Part shown: piece after piece, positions 30,823 through 39,963 of the stretch
How positions within the stretch are numbered: position 1 is the first letter of the stretch
Layout of the letters: each line of letters begins with the position of its first letter
Assembly: GCA_030602245.1 (NCBI GenBank)
Contig: JAUWAC010000012.1
Location: 1 to 64,000 of the forward strand
Direction of reading: 5' to 3'
DNA from: Marinobacterium sp.
GTDB taxonomy: Bacteria; Pseudomonadota; Gammaproteobacteria; Pseudomonadales; Balneatricaceae
Length of the DNA: 64,000 nt
Position numbers and translations under genes: made by a program
The notes under the pieces: model-generated
The model's database searches: none
The model's input: only the letters and a program-made list of their open reading frames with translations
Told to the model about the DNA's origin: nothing

Positions 30823-32845
30823 TCAAAGCGTCAAATCCCACATCAGCCGTAACCAGATCTCCCGTTCGCTGCGCTCGCTGCTGTAACGGTTGCCGAAATC
30901 GGCGGCGGGGTCGTATACCCGCTCGTCGAACAGGTTGTCGATACCGAAGGCGTACCGCCAGTCATGCGACAGCCGTCCGGAGCCGTACAGATTGGCGATC
31001 AGGACGTCGCCCTGGTCGTCCTCGGCAGTCCCGTTTTCATCGTCACGCGCCTGATTGTAGATCAGCGAGACGCCGAGCAGCTGATCCGGCCGGTAGCGGT
31101 AGTCCGCCTGCAGACTGCCGGTCCAGGACGACAGATAGGGTACCGTTTGCTCACCCTCGACCGGATGGATGTAGGCCGCCCCCAGGCGCAGGTTCAGGCT
31201 GTCGGTGGGACGCAGGTTGTACAGCATCTCCGCGCCATGCAGCACCACACGACGGTCGCTGTTGGCGAAGTACTCGTCCTGATCGTCCGGGGTCGGTTTC
31301 TCGAAGATGAAGTTGGTCAGCTCGCTGCGGTACAGGTTCAGGCTGACGTTGGCGTTATCCCACTGGTACAGGTAGCCCAGTTCGAGCTGCTCGATCTCCT
31401 CCGGCTCCAGCGCTGGCGGCACGAAACTGGTGCCTTCCAGTACCTTCATATATTCCCGCAGCGTGGGCGTGCGGATCGCGGTGCCGTATTGCAGTTTCCA
31501 GGTCCGGGACGCGTCCGGTGCGTACACCAGCGCAGCACGCTGGTTGAGATGGCCACCGAAGGATTCGAAGTCGTCATAACGTGCGCCCAGCGTCAGCGTC
31601 AGCGCCGGCGACAGCGTCCAGACATCCTGCAGATAGAGCGCATGGTCGTGGTTGGAGATGCCGGGCTCGGCCAGCAGATCGCCGGTTTCCGGCGGCGTCA
31701 GATAGCCATCCGCATAGTGGTAGGTGCGCCGGTAACGGGTGTCATACGCCGATTCATATTCCCAGCTCACGCCGCTGGCCAGCACGTGATCGCCAAAGCG
31801 TTTGAAGCCGGTGACCTTGGCGCCGGCCATCGCCGCGTCCTGATACTCCTCGTACCCCAGCGTGCGGCCTTCGTTTTCGATCTCGTATTCGCGGGCGTTG
31901 TCGAGATGGTAGTAGACGGTGGTCTCCAGCCGCCCGGTGTCCAGCGTGCCCTGCTCGTAATTGGCCGAGAGCACCAGCGACTCGCCATCGACCCATGCGT
32001 CCTGCGTGTCGGGGATGAACACGAACGGTGTTTCCTCACGGCTGTATTGCAGCGCCAGCGTCAGACCGTCGACCGGCGAGCCTTTCAGCATCAGGTTGGA
32101 GAAGGATTCGTCGAGCGGCTGCCGCGTATCGCCGCCGATAAAGCTCCTGCGCGTATCGCGGAACGGCGCGTCCTGCTCGAGCCGGCCGGCAAACGCCTGA
32201 AAACGCTCGCTGTTATACAGCGCCGTCGCCTTGCCACGGTCGTTGCTGCCAAGCTCGAATCCCGTCTGCAGCTGCGGCTGATCACTGAAGTCGCGCGTCG
32301 TGATCGAGATGATGCCGCTCAGCGCATTGGCGCCATACAGGCTGGATGCCGGCCCTAGTATCACCTCAACCCGCTCGACCGCTTCCAGCGGCAGGTTGTC
32401 ACCCAGCGAAAAATGCCCGTAATAGAGATGACGCATGCGCACGCCATCGACCATCAGCACCATCTTGTCGTTGTAGCGGTCGAGCATGCCGCGCGACCAG
32501 ATCGAGCGGTGACGCTTGCGATACTGATTCAGCTGCAAACCCGGCACGAACGCCAGCAGGTCATCCAGTCGACGCACGCCTTAGCGGGCAAAGTCCTCAC
32601 GATCAAACGCATAGACCGTTCCCGGCGCCTCGCTGACCTGGGTCGGCAACAGGGAGGCGGAGGTAAACACCTCCAGCGCCATCAGCTCTTTCAACGACAG
32701 TGCGGTCAGATCACTGCCGCTGTCGACGCTGCTGGCGGCGGCACTTACGGGGGCCAGCAACAGCGGCAGCAGCAACAGGATATTCGGGGGGGGAGACGCG
32801 CCGCTGCCGGTTTGGCAACACAACGCTTGTCGATGACGAGCCCAC
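30823..32845 (-). pseudogene. TonB-dependent receptor gene with an internal stop and a probable frameshift
   Basis: The barrel and most of the plug (30823-32577, 584 codons) are recognisable: LDDLLAFVPGLQLNQYRKR, GMLDRYNDKMVLMVDGVRM, VERVEVILGPASSLYGANAL, and a C-terminal strand ending LRLMWDLTL. In the same frame, upstream sequence (DLTALSLKELMALEVFTSAS, GTVYAFDREDFAR) encodes the missing N-terminus, but TAA at 32583-32581 interrupts it. A GTG at 32845 with GAGAGG 7 bases upstream would start a signal peptide, but a C8 run (32786-32793) puts it out of frame; seven C would restore it. The receptor probably signalled to the downstream DUF4154/CHASE8 pair. Sequencing error cannot be excluded. 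Confidence 0.8.
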
Positions 32846-32925
32846 GTACAGTCCTCTCGGTGAATGGTGCCCCAACAGCCCACCACACCGCGTCGTGCAC
32901 TGCCAAAACCTATGCCCCTATTCTT

Positions 32926-32952
32926 ACCATGTTTTTACTGACAAAACATGGT
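32926..32952. repeat. Perfect 10-bp inverted repeat upstream of the receptor
   Basis: ACCATGTTTT (32926-32935), 7-nt spacer TACTGAC, AAAACATGGT (32943-32952). It lies about 80 bp ahead of the receptor's probable start and could be a regulator site or an RNA hairpin. No T-run follows in the minus direction beyond the arm itself. Confidence 0.55.
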
Positions 32953-33032
32953 ACCGACGTCGAATACTGACCGGGCCGTCAGCCCCGTCACGCCCGGGGG
33001 TAAACCCGCGCGCCGCAGCGGCCCTGAAACGC

Positions 33033-33064
33033 AAAAACCCCGCGACCGACGCCGCGGGGTTTTT
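33033..33064 (-). terminator. Terminator of the orphan TRAP binding-protein gene
   Basis: AAAAACCCCGCG (33033-33044) pairs with CGCGGGGTTTTT (33053-33064). It lies just after the stop at 33083. On the minus strand the stem ends in a T-run. Confidence 0.9.
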
Positions 33065-33082
33065 CATCGTCAGCGTGACCGT

Positions 33083-34165
33083 TTACTCGACGGTCGATAC
33101 GCTGTTCAGGTACGCCTTGTCGGAGATCTCAGTCCACTTGCGCACCCGCTTGAGGTACTCCTGCTGAGACGCGATGATCTCGCGGGTCAGCGGATCCTTC
33201 TCCGCTTCCTGCGCCAGCAGCTTCATGGTGGCATCGCGCAGCGCGTCGATCACCTCCGGCGGGAACGTCTTGTGGGTGACGTTGGGATACTCCTCCTTCA
33301 TCTTGTCCCACGCGGCCGCATTCAGGTGCGTGCTCTGGGTGTACATGTCATACGCAGCGGTCCGCATCGCGACGCGCAGGATCTCCTGCAGATCGTCCGG
33401 CAGGCTCTGCCAGGTTTTCTGGTTGATCAGGAACTGCACCTCGGCAGAGGGCTCCTGCCAGCCGGAATAGTAATAGTTGGCGATGCTGTGAAAGCCCATC
33501 GGCAGATCCAGCGCCGGGCCGACCCACTCCAGCGCATCGATGGTGCCGCGCTCCAGCGACGTGAACAGCTCGCCCGGTGCGATATTGGTCACCGCCACAC
33601 CGATCTCCGACATCACCTCGCCGGCGAAGCCCGGTGTGCGCATCTTCAGGCCCTGCAGATCCTCAACCGAGGTGATCTCCTTGCGGAACCAGCCCCCCAT
33701 CTGGTTGCCGGTGTTGCCGCCCGGGAACGACAGCAGCCCGTGCGGACCGTACACCTTCTCCATCAGCTCCATACCGCCGCCATGATAGAACCAGGCATAC
33801 TGCTCCGGCGTCGTCATACCGAACGGAACGGTCGTGAAATACATGGTGTTCGGAATCTTGCCCTTATAGTAGTAGGACGCGGTATGGCCCATGTCGTACT
33901 GACCGCCCTTGACCATATCGAAGATACCGAACGGCGCCTTGTGCTTGTTGCTGGAATCGATCCGGATCTGCAGACGCCCGCCGGACATCTTCTCCGCCAT
34001 CGCTGCCATGTGGCGCGTCGTCTCGCCCAGAATCGGGGTGTTAGGCCCCCAGGTCTCGGCCAAGGTCAAACGGTGGGTTTCTTGCGCCAGTGCGGGCGCA
34101 CCGACAAACGCCAGCACCGCGGCAACCACCGCAGCCGGCTTGAGCAGGGCAAAGCGAATTTTCAT
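33083..34165 (-). CDS. TRAP transporter substrate-binding protein (DctP family), orphan
   Basis: 360 residues; signal peptide about 1-27 (FVGAPALAQ-ET). DctP fold with LTLAETWGPNTPILGE at the mature start, LQGLKMRTPGFAGEVM (containing the conserved arginine) and LERGTIDALEWVGPALDLPM. The last segment and YYYSGWQEP resemble TRAP proteins that bind 2-oxo acids or other monocarboxylates. No DctQ or DctM gene lies on either side, so it must work with permeases encoded elsewhere. Not close to the TeaA protein at 15063. Single-gene unit with its own terminator. Confidence 0.88.
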   Translation of the reverse strand: MKIRFALLKPAAVVAAVLAFVGAPALAQETHRLTLAETWGPNTPILGETTRHMAAMAEKMSGGRLQIRIDSSNKHKAPFGIFDMVKGGQYDMGHTASYYYKGKIPNTMYFTTVPFGMTTPEQYAWFYHGGGMELMEKVYGPHGLLSFPGGNTGNQMGGWFRKEITSVEDLQGLKMRTPGFAGEVMSEIGVAVTNIAPGELFTSLERGTIDALEWVGPALDLPMGFHSIANYYYSGWQEPSAEVQFLINQKTWQSLPDDLQEILRVAMRTAAYDMYTQSTHLNAAAWDKMKEEYPNVTHKTFPPEVIDALRDATMKLLAQEAEKDPLTREIIASQQEYLKRVRKWTEISDKAYLNSVSTVE

Positions 34166-34387
34166 ATCGTCCGTCCGTTGTCGTTGTTGTTACCAACTGT
34201 TCAGGTGCAGCGATAGTAACCTGTGGAAACAATGCTGTAACCCTTTGCGACTCCGGAACCCGACGAACGGCGTACGGTAAGTGCCTCGGCCAGGGTTCAA
34301 ACCCACCGGGACTTCTCAACCCGCCTGGCGACAGGGGTCAGTTTGCAGCTATTGAGTCAACGGGAGGACTGTTGCGATCAGAAAAAA

Positions 34388-34464
34388 TGGCGCGCCTGGA
34401 GGGATTCGAACCCCCGACCAACAGGATCGGAACCTGCTACTCTATCCAGCTGAGCTACAGGCGC
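34388..34464 (-). tRNA. tRNA-Arg (anticodon CCG)
   Basis: 77 nt on the minus strand with encoded CCA (34390-34388). Acceptor GCGCCTG/CAGGCGC, discriminator G, D arm GCTC-AGCTGGATA-GAGT, anticodon stem GCAGG/CCTGT around loop TTCCGAT (anticodon CCG, reading CGG), T arm GGGGG-TTCGAAT-CCCTC. All arms pair. A run of six T directly follows the CCA on the transcribed strand. Confidence 0.95.
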
Positions 34465-34622
34465 GTGGGAAGTGTTTGCGAGCGGCAATGTTACCGATCT
34501 GGGCGTCGTTTGCAAGCGCGATTTCCGTTGCGTCGTGCCGGAGAGCGGCCCTAATATACAGGCATGCCGGTCGCGCGCCGGGCCGGGCAACGCGCTCCAT
34601 TCACCAAGAGTACTGAAACACC

Positions 34623-35345
34623 ATGACCTACTGTGTCGCCATGCGTCTGGCCGATGGGCTGGTCTTTGCCGCCGATTCGCGTACCAACGCCGGTGTGGAT
34701 AACATTTCGACGTTCCGCAAGCTGTTCACGTTCGGTAACGGCAAGGATCACGCACTGGTGCTGCTCAGCGCCGGCAATCTGGCCACGACACAGAGCATCG
34801 TCGAGCTGCTGCGGCGACGGATCAACGAGGCCGAGGAAAACCTGATGACGCTGCCGTCGATGTATGACGAGGCGGCGTATGTCGGCAAGCTGATGCGCGA
34901 GATCATCGACCGCGACACGCACAACCAGCAGAGTCAGGGCATCGATCTTGGTTGCAGCCTGCTGCTGGGGGGACAGATTCGTGGAGAGGAGCCACGTCTG
35001 TTTCTGATCTACCCGCAGGGCAATTTCATCGAGGCGAGCATTGAAACGCCGTTCTTCCAGATCGGCGAGTTCAAATATGGCAAGCCGATTCTGGATCGTA
35101 TCGTTGAATACGATACGCCGCTGGAAACGGCACTCACCTGCGGCCTGATTTCGATGGATTCGACCATCAAGAGTAACCTGACCGTGGATCTGCCGATCGA
35201 TATCCTGATCTACGAGAAGGACAGCTACCGCCTGACCCGCACCCGCCAGATCTGCGCCGAGGATGAACAGTTCCTCGCCCTGCGCCGGGCCTGGGGCGAG
35301 GGCATTCGGGAACTGTTCGACCGTCTGCCGCGTACTGAACTCTAG
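34623..35345 (+). CDS. Anbu-type proteasome-related peptidase
   Basis: 240 residues beginning MTYCVAMRLADGLVFAADSR; after removal of Met the Thr would be the N-terminal nucleophile, as in proteasome beta subunits and HslV. Length and sequence (FRKLFTFGNGKDHALVLLSAGNLATTQS) match Anbu, the ancestral beta-subunit relative that forms open-ring assemblies. Anbu genes usually lie with genes for ATP-grasp, alpha-E and transglutaminase-like proteins; here the neighbours are a tRNA and cytochrome c5. Substrate unknown. Confidence 0.88.
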   Translation: MTYCVAMRLADGLVFAADSRTNAGVDNISTFRKLFTFGNGKDHALVLLSAGNLATTQSIVELLRRRINEAEENLMTLPSMYDEAAYVGKLMREIIDRDTHNQQSQGIDLGCSLLLGGQIRGEEPRLFLIYPQGNFIEASIETPFFQIGEFKYGKPILDRIVEYDTPLETALTCGLISMDSTIKSNLTVDLPIDILIYEKDSYRLTRTRQICAEDEQFLALRRAWGEGIRELFDRLPRTEL

Positions 35346-35497
35346 TCGTATCAGCGGGCGACTAAGGTCCGCCTTTTCGTACGGACTTTTTTGCCGGTAT
35401 AATCGCTGACCAGTTTTTTGGTGCAGTATTGTCAGCCACGTCTGGACGGGGGTGTTGACAGACTGCCGACACCATTTCCTGACGAGAGGTCGTGATT

Positions 35498-35932
35498 GTG
35501 AACAAGTTCGCTGCTAAAGCTGTGAAGGTGCTGGGTGCACTGGGTCTGGGACTGGCGCTGGCCGGCGTCGTTCAGGCTGCTGTCAACGAAGAAGAGATCA
35601 TCAAGCGGATCGAGCCGGTCGGCAACGTCTGCGTCGAAGGTGACGAGACCTGTGGTTCCGCTGCGGCGGCACCGGCGGCTGCGGCTGCAGGTGGTCGCAC
35701 CGGCGAAAGCATCTACAACGGCAAGTGCGCAGCCTGCCACGGCAGCGGCGTACTGGGTGCACCGAAGTTCGGCACCAACGAAATGGCGCAGCGTCTGGAA
35801 GAGAAAGGTATGGAAACACTGCTGAGCCACGCCATCAACGGCTTCAATGCGATGCCGCCGAAAGGCACCTGTGCCGACTGCTCGGACGACGAGATCAAGG
35901 CCACCATCGAGTACATGCTGGAAGGCTCCTGA
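35498..35932 (+). CDS. Cytochrome c5 family protein
   Basis: 144 residues from the GTG at 35498, 8 bases after GAGAGG; a GTG at 35492 is too close to that site. Signal peptide about 1-28 (GLALAGVVQA-AV). One heme site C77AAC80H81, axial Met119 in FNAMPPKG, and the extra pair C125/C128 (GTCADCSDD) that marks cytochrome c5. An Ala-rich linker (60-65) precedes the heme domain. Periplasmic electron carrier. Convergent with rep, sharing the terminator between them. Confidence 0.93.
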   Translation: MNKFAAKAVKVLGALGLGLALAGVVQAAVNEEEIIKRIEPVGNVCVEGDETCGSAAAAPAAAAAGGRTGESIYNGKCAACHGSGVLGAPKFGTNEMAQRLEEKGMETLLSHAINGFNAMPPKGTCADCSDDEIKATIEYMLEGS

Positions 35933-35956
35933 TTCAGGTCGCCTGACCGGCATACG

Positions 35957-35985
35957 AAAAGGCCACCTTCATCGGGTGGCCTTTT
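35957..35985. terminator. Shared terminator between cytochrome c5 and rep
   Basis: AAAAGGCCACC (35957-35967) pairs with GGTGGCCTTTT (35975-35985). The flanking A and T runs suit both converging genes. Confidence 0.9.
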
Positions 35986-35989
35986 CTGT

Positions 35990-38005
35990 TTACAGGTCGT
36001 CGAACATGCCCTTGAGGCTGTTCAGCGTGGCATTGCCGCGCGCCCGGTTCTGCGCCGGACTGGCCGGCCCCAGACCCTCGATCTCCAGATCCTCCTGCGG
36101 CAATTCCTCGAGAAAACGGCTCGGTGCACACTCCACCTCTTCACCGAACTGCCGCCGCTTCTTCGCCAGGGTCATCGTCAGCGTGCGCTGCGCCCGCGTA
36201 ATGCCCACGTAGGCGAGGCGGCGCTCCTCCTCGATGGTGTCGGTCTCGATGCTGTTGCGATGGGGCAGCAGCTCCTCTTCCATCCCCATCAGAAAGACAT
36301 GCGGGAACTCGAGCCCCTTGCTGGCATGCAGCGTCATCAGCTGCACCCGGTCGGAGTCATCCTCCTCTTCCTGGCGGTTCATCAGATCGAGCAGGACAAG
36401 GCGCGCAATCGCCTCTTCAATGCCGGCGTCCGGGTCGTCCTCCTGCAGCCGCTCCAGCGTCGAGCGCAGTGAGTCGACGAGGAACCAGACGTTCTGAATC
36501 CGCTTTTCCGCCACCGCGTCGCTGGAGCAGTTCTGGCGAATCCAGTCCTCGTATTCGATCTCGGCGATCAGATCACGGATCGATGCGATGGCATCGCCGC
36601 GACAGCACTGCTCGTACAGACGCTCCAGCATCTGGCAGAAGCGGCGCAGCCGTTCCACCGCTTTCGCCGGCAACTGCTGCTCCAGCCCGATCTCGGCGCA
36701 GGCCGCGAACAGGCTGATATGGCGCTCGGATGCGTACTGGCCGAGCTTTTCCAGCGTGCTGGGGCCGATCTCGCGGCGCGGCAGATTGACGATGCGCAGG
36801 AAGGCGTTGTCGTCATCGTGGTTGACCAGCACCTTGAGGTAGCACATCAGATCCTTGATCTCGGCGCGGGCAAAAAACGAGGTGCCGCCGTTCAGTTTGT
36901 AGGGCACCTGATAGCTCTGCAGCTTCATTTCCAGCAGTCGTGACTGGTGGTTACCGCGGTACAGCACGGCAAAGTCACGAAACGGCACTTTCTCGCGCAG
37001 GTGTCGATCGAGAATCTCGGTGGCGATGCGGTCGCACTCGGCCTCTTCGTTTCGGCAGTGGATAACGCGCAGCGGATCGCCGTAGCCCATCTCGCTCCAC
37101 AGCGTCTTGTCGAATACGTGTGGGTTATTGGCGATCAGCGTGTTGGCCGCTTTCAGAATCCGACTCGTGGAACGGTAGTTCTGCTCCAGCTTGACCACCT
37201 TCAGACTCGGGAAGTCCTCCTGCAGCTGGGCCAGATTTTCCGGCCGCGCGCCGCGCCAGGCGTAGATCGACTGGTCGTCGTCGCCGACCACGGTCAGGGC
37301 ACCACGGTGGCCGACCAGCTGACGCACCAGTCGATATTGCGACAGGTTGGTGTCCTGATACTCATCCACCAGCAGGTAGCGAATCCGGTTCTGCCAGCGT
37401 TCGAGCACATCCGCATGCGCGGCGAACAGCCGCACCGGCACCAGTATCAGGTCATCGAAGTCGACCGCGTTGTAGGCGCGCAGATGGCGGTTGTACGCCT
37501 CGTAGGCGCGGGCACAGAGGATCTCCTGCGGCCCCGCGGCCAGTTCCAGCGCCTGCTGCGGCTCGACCATATCGTTTTTCCAGCTCGAGATCTGGTGCTG
37601 CACCATCTGCACATGATCCGGGTCCTCGTCGTGGTGCAGCAGCAGGTCGCGCAGCAGCGCCTTGCTGTCCTGATCGTCGAAGATCGAGAAGCCCGGTTTG
37701 AAGCCCAGCGCCTTGTGCTCACGACGGATGATATTCAGCCCCAGATTGTGGAACGTGGACACGGTCAGGCCTCGGCTGGCCTTGCCCTGAATCAGGTTGC
37801 CGACACGCTCCTTCATCTCGCGGGCGGCCTTGTTGGTAAAGGTGACAGCCGCGATGTGGCGCGCCTCGATACCGCACTCCTGCACCAGGTAGGCGATCTT
37901 GCGCGTAATCACGCTGGTCTTGCCGGAGCCGGCGCCGGCCAACACCAGCAGGGGGCCGCCAATGTAATGAACCGCCTCCCGCTGACGGGGGTTCAACCTG
38001 CTCAT
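35990..38005 (-). CDS. rep: ATP-dependent DNA helicase Rep
   Basis: 671 residues (E. coli Rep 673). SF1A helicase: Walker A LAGAGSGKTSVIT near residue 22, TFTNKAAREMKERVG (motif Ia), LVDEYQDTNLSQYRLV (motif II), VVGDDDQSIYAWRGA (motif III), QNYRSTSRIL (motif IV) and LMTLHASKGLEFPHVFLMG (motif V). The N-terminus MSRLNPRQREAV and RGLTVSTFHNLGL match Rep rather than UvrD. It helps replication forks pass protein roadblocks and restart. Complete. Confidence 0.95.
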   Translation of the reverse strand: MSRLNPRQREAVHYIGGPLLVLAGAGSGKTSVITRKIAYLVQECGIEARHIAAVTFTNKAAREMKERVGNLIQGKASRGLTVSTFHNLGLNIIRREHKALGFKPGFSIFDDQDSKALLRDLLLHHDEDPDHVQMVQHQISSWKNDMVEPQQALELAAGPQEILCARAYEAYNRHLRAYNAVDFDDLILVPVRLFAAHADVLERWQNRIRYLLVDEYQDTNLSQYRLVRQLVGHRGALTVVGDDDQSIYAWRGARPENLAQLQEDFPSLKVVKLEQNYRSTSRILKAANTLIANNPHVFDKTLWSEMGYGDPLRVIHCRNEEAECDRIATEILDRHLREKVPFRDFAVLYRGNHQSRLLEMKLQSYQVPYKLNGGTSFFARAEIKDLMCYLKVLVNHDDDNAFLRIVNLPRREIGPSTLEKLGQYASERHISLFAACAEIGLEQQLPAKAVERLRRFCQMLERLYEQCCRGDAIASIRDLIAEIEYEDWIRQNCSSDAVAEKRIQNVWFLVDSLRSTLERLQEDDPDAGIEEAIARLVLLDLMNRQEEEDDSDRVQLMTLHASKGLEFPHVFLMGMEEELLPHRNSIETDTIEEERRLAYVGITRAQRTLTMTLAKKRRQFGEEVECAPSRFLEELPQEDLEIEGLGPASPAQNRARGNATLNSLKGMFDDL

Positions 38006-38253
38006 AGCACCTCAAATAGTTCTAAACATTGCCTGATGACGGCCGATTACTGCTTTAGGTCCGTCTGCAGCCTGAAACAGGACGGATTGCCTAAGACACT
38101 GATACACAACGAATAAAACGTTTGTTTTAAGCCGGAATTTTCCGTGATAATCTGGCTCGGCCCCGGACTCGGGGGCTTCATTATCGCATGTCACTGGCGA
38201 TATTGAGAGCACCCATGCCGCCGTACCGACAGCAGTTTCAAAAGGACCGGCAC

Positions 38254-39957
38254 ATGCTGGCAGTAGAACAGGCAACAGACACCGAGGAGCAGACGCTACT
38301 GCTTCTGGACCCGACAGCACGGCTCGAACCGTTGCTGCAGGCGGCGCTTCGAGAGTCGGACGGCTTTCGCACGGTACTGTGCCATTCCGCTGCGGAAGTC
38401 GAACTGCATGCTGACTCGAAAGTCCTGCTGCTGTGCTACACCGATGACCGCACCGCGCTCACCCAACTGATCGATCGCCTCCAGCTCAGCTATCCCGGAT
38501 TACCGGTCATTCTGTTTCATGACGACCCGGTCGATGCCGACCCGGCACTGCTGGTGCGCCAGCCACTGATCGACCAGATCTCGCTGACCAGTTTCAGCCG
38601 TGAGCTGCTGTTGCGCTCGCTGCGCTACGCCCAGTGCACCCGCCGCAGCCAGGATGCCCTGGCCCAGCTCAAGCAGACCGACCCGCTGACCGGCGTCGGC
38701 AACCGGCAGTACTTTTACAAGGCGCTGCTCAACGAGCTTGAGCAGTTCGACCAGCTGGCGCTGATCAACATCGATATCGACGGCTTCAGCCGCTTCAACC
38801 ACGAATACGGTCACGATGCCGGCGACGAAGTGGTGCTGGAACTGAGTCGGCGCCTGAAACAGTGTCCCGGCGCGTGCCATCTGTCACGCATCGGCAGTGA
38901 CGAATTTGCCCTGATTCTGCCGGTCCCCGAGCCGGATGTCGTCGAACACCGGGCCGAAGGCGCCATTGCCGAGCTGATCGGGCTGCTGCTGCCGAGCTAT
39001 CGCGTCGGCGACAGCGAGCAGGCACTGAGTTGCAGTATCGGCGCGGCGTTCTCGCCACAGCACAGCCGTGAATTCGATACGCTGATCAAACAGGCGGGGC
39101 TGGCACGGCTGCGCGCCAAGGAACAGAGCGGCCACAGCTACGCGATCTTCGATACCCGGCTCGATCAGGATAACCAACCCGGGATTACGCTGGAGCCGGA
39201 ACTCTGGCGCGCGCTGCAGAAAGAGGAGTTCGTACTGCACTACCAGCCGCGCATCGACCTGCGCACCGGCTGCATCACCGGTGCGGAGGCGCTGATCCGC
39301 TGGGAGCACCCGGAGCGTGGTCTGATCCGCCCGGACGAGTTCATTCCGGCGTGCGAGCAATCCGGTCTGATCGTGCCGATCGGCTACTGGGTGATTCAGC
39401 GCGCAGGGCGCGACATGAAGCTGATCCGCGAGGCCGGTCTGCTGGGACATATCGGCGTCAATCTGTCGTTCCGCCAGTTCCAGGACAGCTATCTCGCCCG
39501 CACCATCGAACGGATGATCGGCCAGTTCGGCATCGATACCTCGATGCTCGAGTTCGAGCTGACGGAAACCGCCCTGTTCAGCGACGAGGCTCATGTGCAG
39601 CAGTGCATTCAGGCCATCAGCGCACTGGGCGTTGATTTCTCGCTCGACGATTTCGGTACCGGCTATTCCTCGTTCTCACTGCTGCAGAAGCTGCCGATCA
39701 CAACACTGAAAATCGACAAGTCGTTCATCGCCGGCGTGCCCGGCAATCCGGATGATGAGGAGATCGTGCGTGCGATCATCAGCCTCGCCCACAACCTGCA
39801 AAAGAGCGTCATTGCCGAGGGCGTGGAAACCAAATCCCAGCTCGAATTCCTCATCAAACAGGACTGTGATCAGGTGCAGGGGTATTTCTTCAGTCCCCCG
39901 GTCAGCCTCGAGCTGTTCCTGAAAATGCTCAGTGCCAACCAGCTGCAGGCACGTTGA
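38254..39957 (+). CDS. EAL-domain c-di-GMP phosphodiesterase with degenerate GGDEF
   Basis: About 567 residues from an ATG at 38254 (AAGGA upstream); an ATG at 38215 with GAGAG is an alternative. N-terminal 125 residues resemble a response-regulator fold (QTLLLLDPTARLEPLLQAAL) but I see no clear phosphoacceptor aspartate. The GGDEF site reads GSDEF (214-218), so cyclase activity is doubtful. The EAL domain is intact: EAL 345-347, [24 protein letters not shown]. Most likely a phosphodiesterase. No membrane segment. Divergent from rep. Confidence 0.88.
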   Translation: MLAVEQATDTEEQTLLLLDPTARLEPLLQAALRESDGFRTVLCHSAAEVELHADSKVLLLCYTDDRTALTQLIDRLQLSYPGLPVILFHDDPVDADPALLVRQPLIDQISLTSFSRELLLRSLRYAQCTRRSQDALAQLKQTDPLTGVGNRQYFYKALLNELEQFDQLALINIDIDGFSRFNHEYGHDAGDEVVLELSRRLKQCPGACHLSRIGSDEFALILPVPEPDVVEHRAEGAIAELIGLLLPSYRVGDSEQALSCSIGAAFSPQHSREFDTLIKQAGLARLRAKEQSGHSYAIFDTRLDQDNQPGITLEPELWRALQKEEFVLHYQPRIDLRTGCITGAEALIRWEHPERGLIRPDEFIPACEQSGLIVPIGYWVIQRAGRDMKLIREAGLLGHIGVNLSFRQFQDSYLARTIERMIGQFGIDTSMLEFELTETALFSDEAHVQQCIQAISALGVDFSLDDFGTGYSSFSLLQKLPITTLKIDKSFIAGVPGNPDDEEIVRAIISLAHNLQKSVIAEGVETKSQLEFLIKQDCDQVQGYFFSPPVSLELFLKMLSANQLQAR

Positions 39958-39963
39958 CCGCCG

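Noticed and set aside
34200-34330. A T-arm-like GGGTTCAAACCC stretch next to the tRNA-Arg gene.
   Set aside because: No acceptor or anticodon arm can be drawn around it, so it is probably chance rather than a tRNA remnant.
38006-38253. GC hairpin (GCCCCG ... CGGGGGC) in the rep-EAL gap as a terminator or small RNA.
   Set aside because: No T-run and no supporting promoter or conserved structure; the two genes are divergent.
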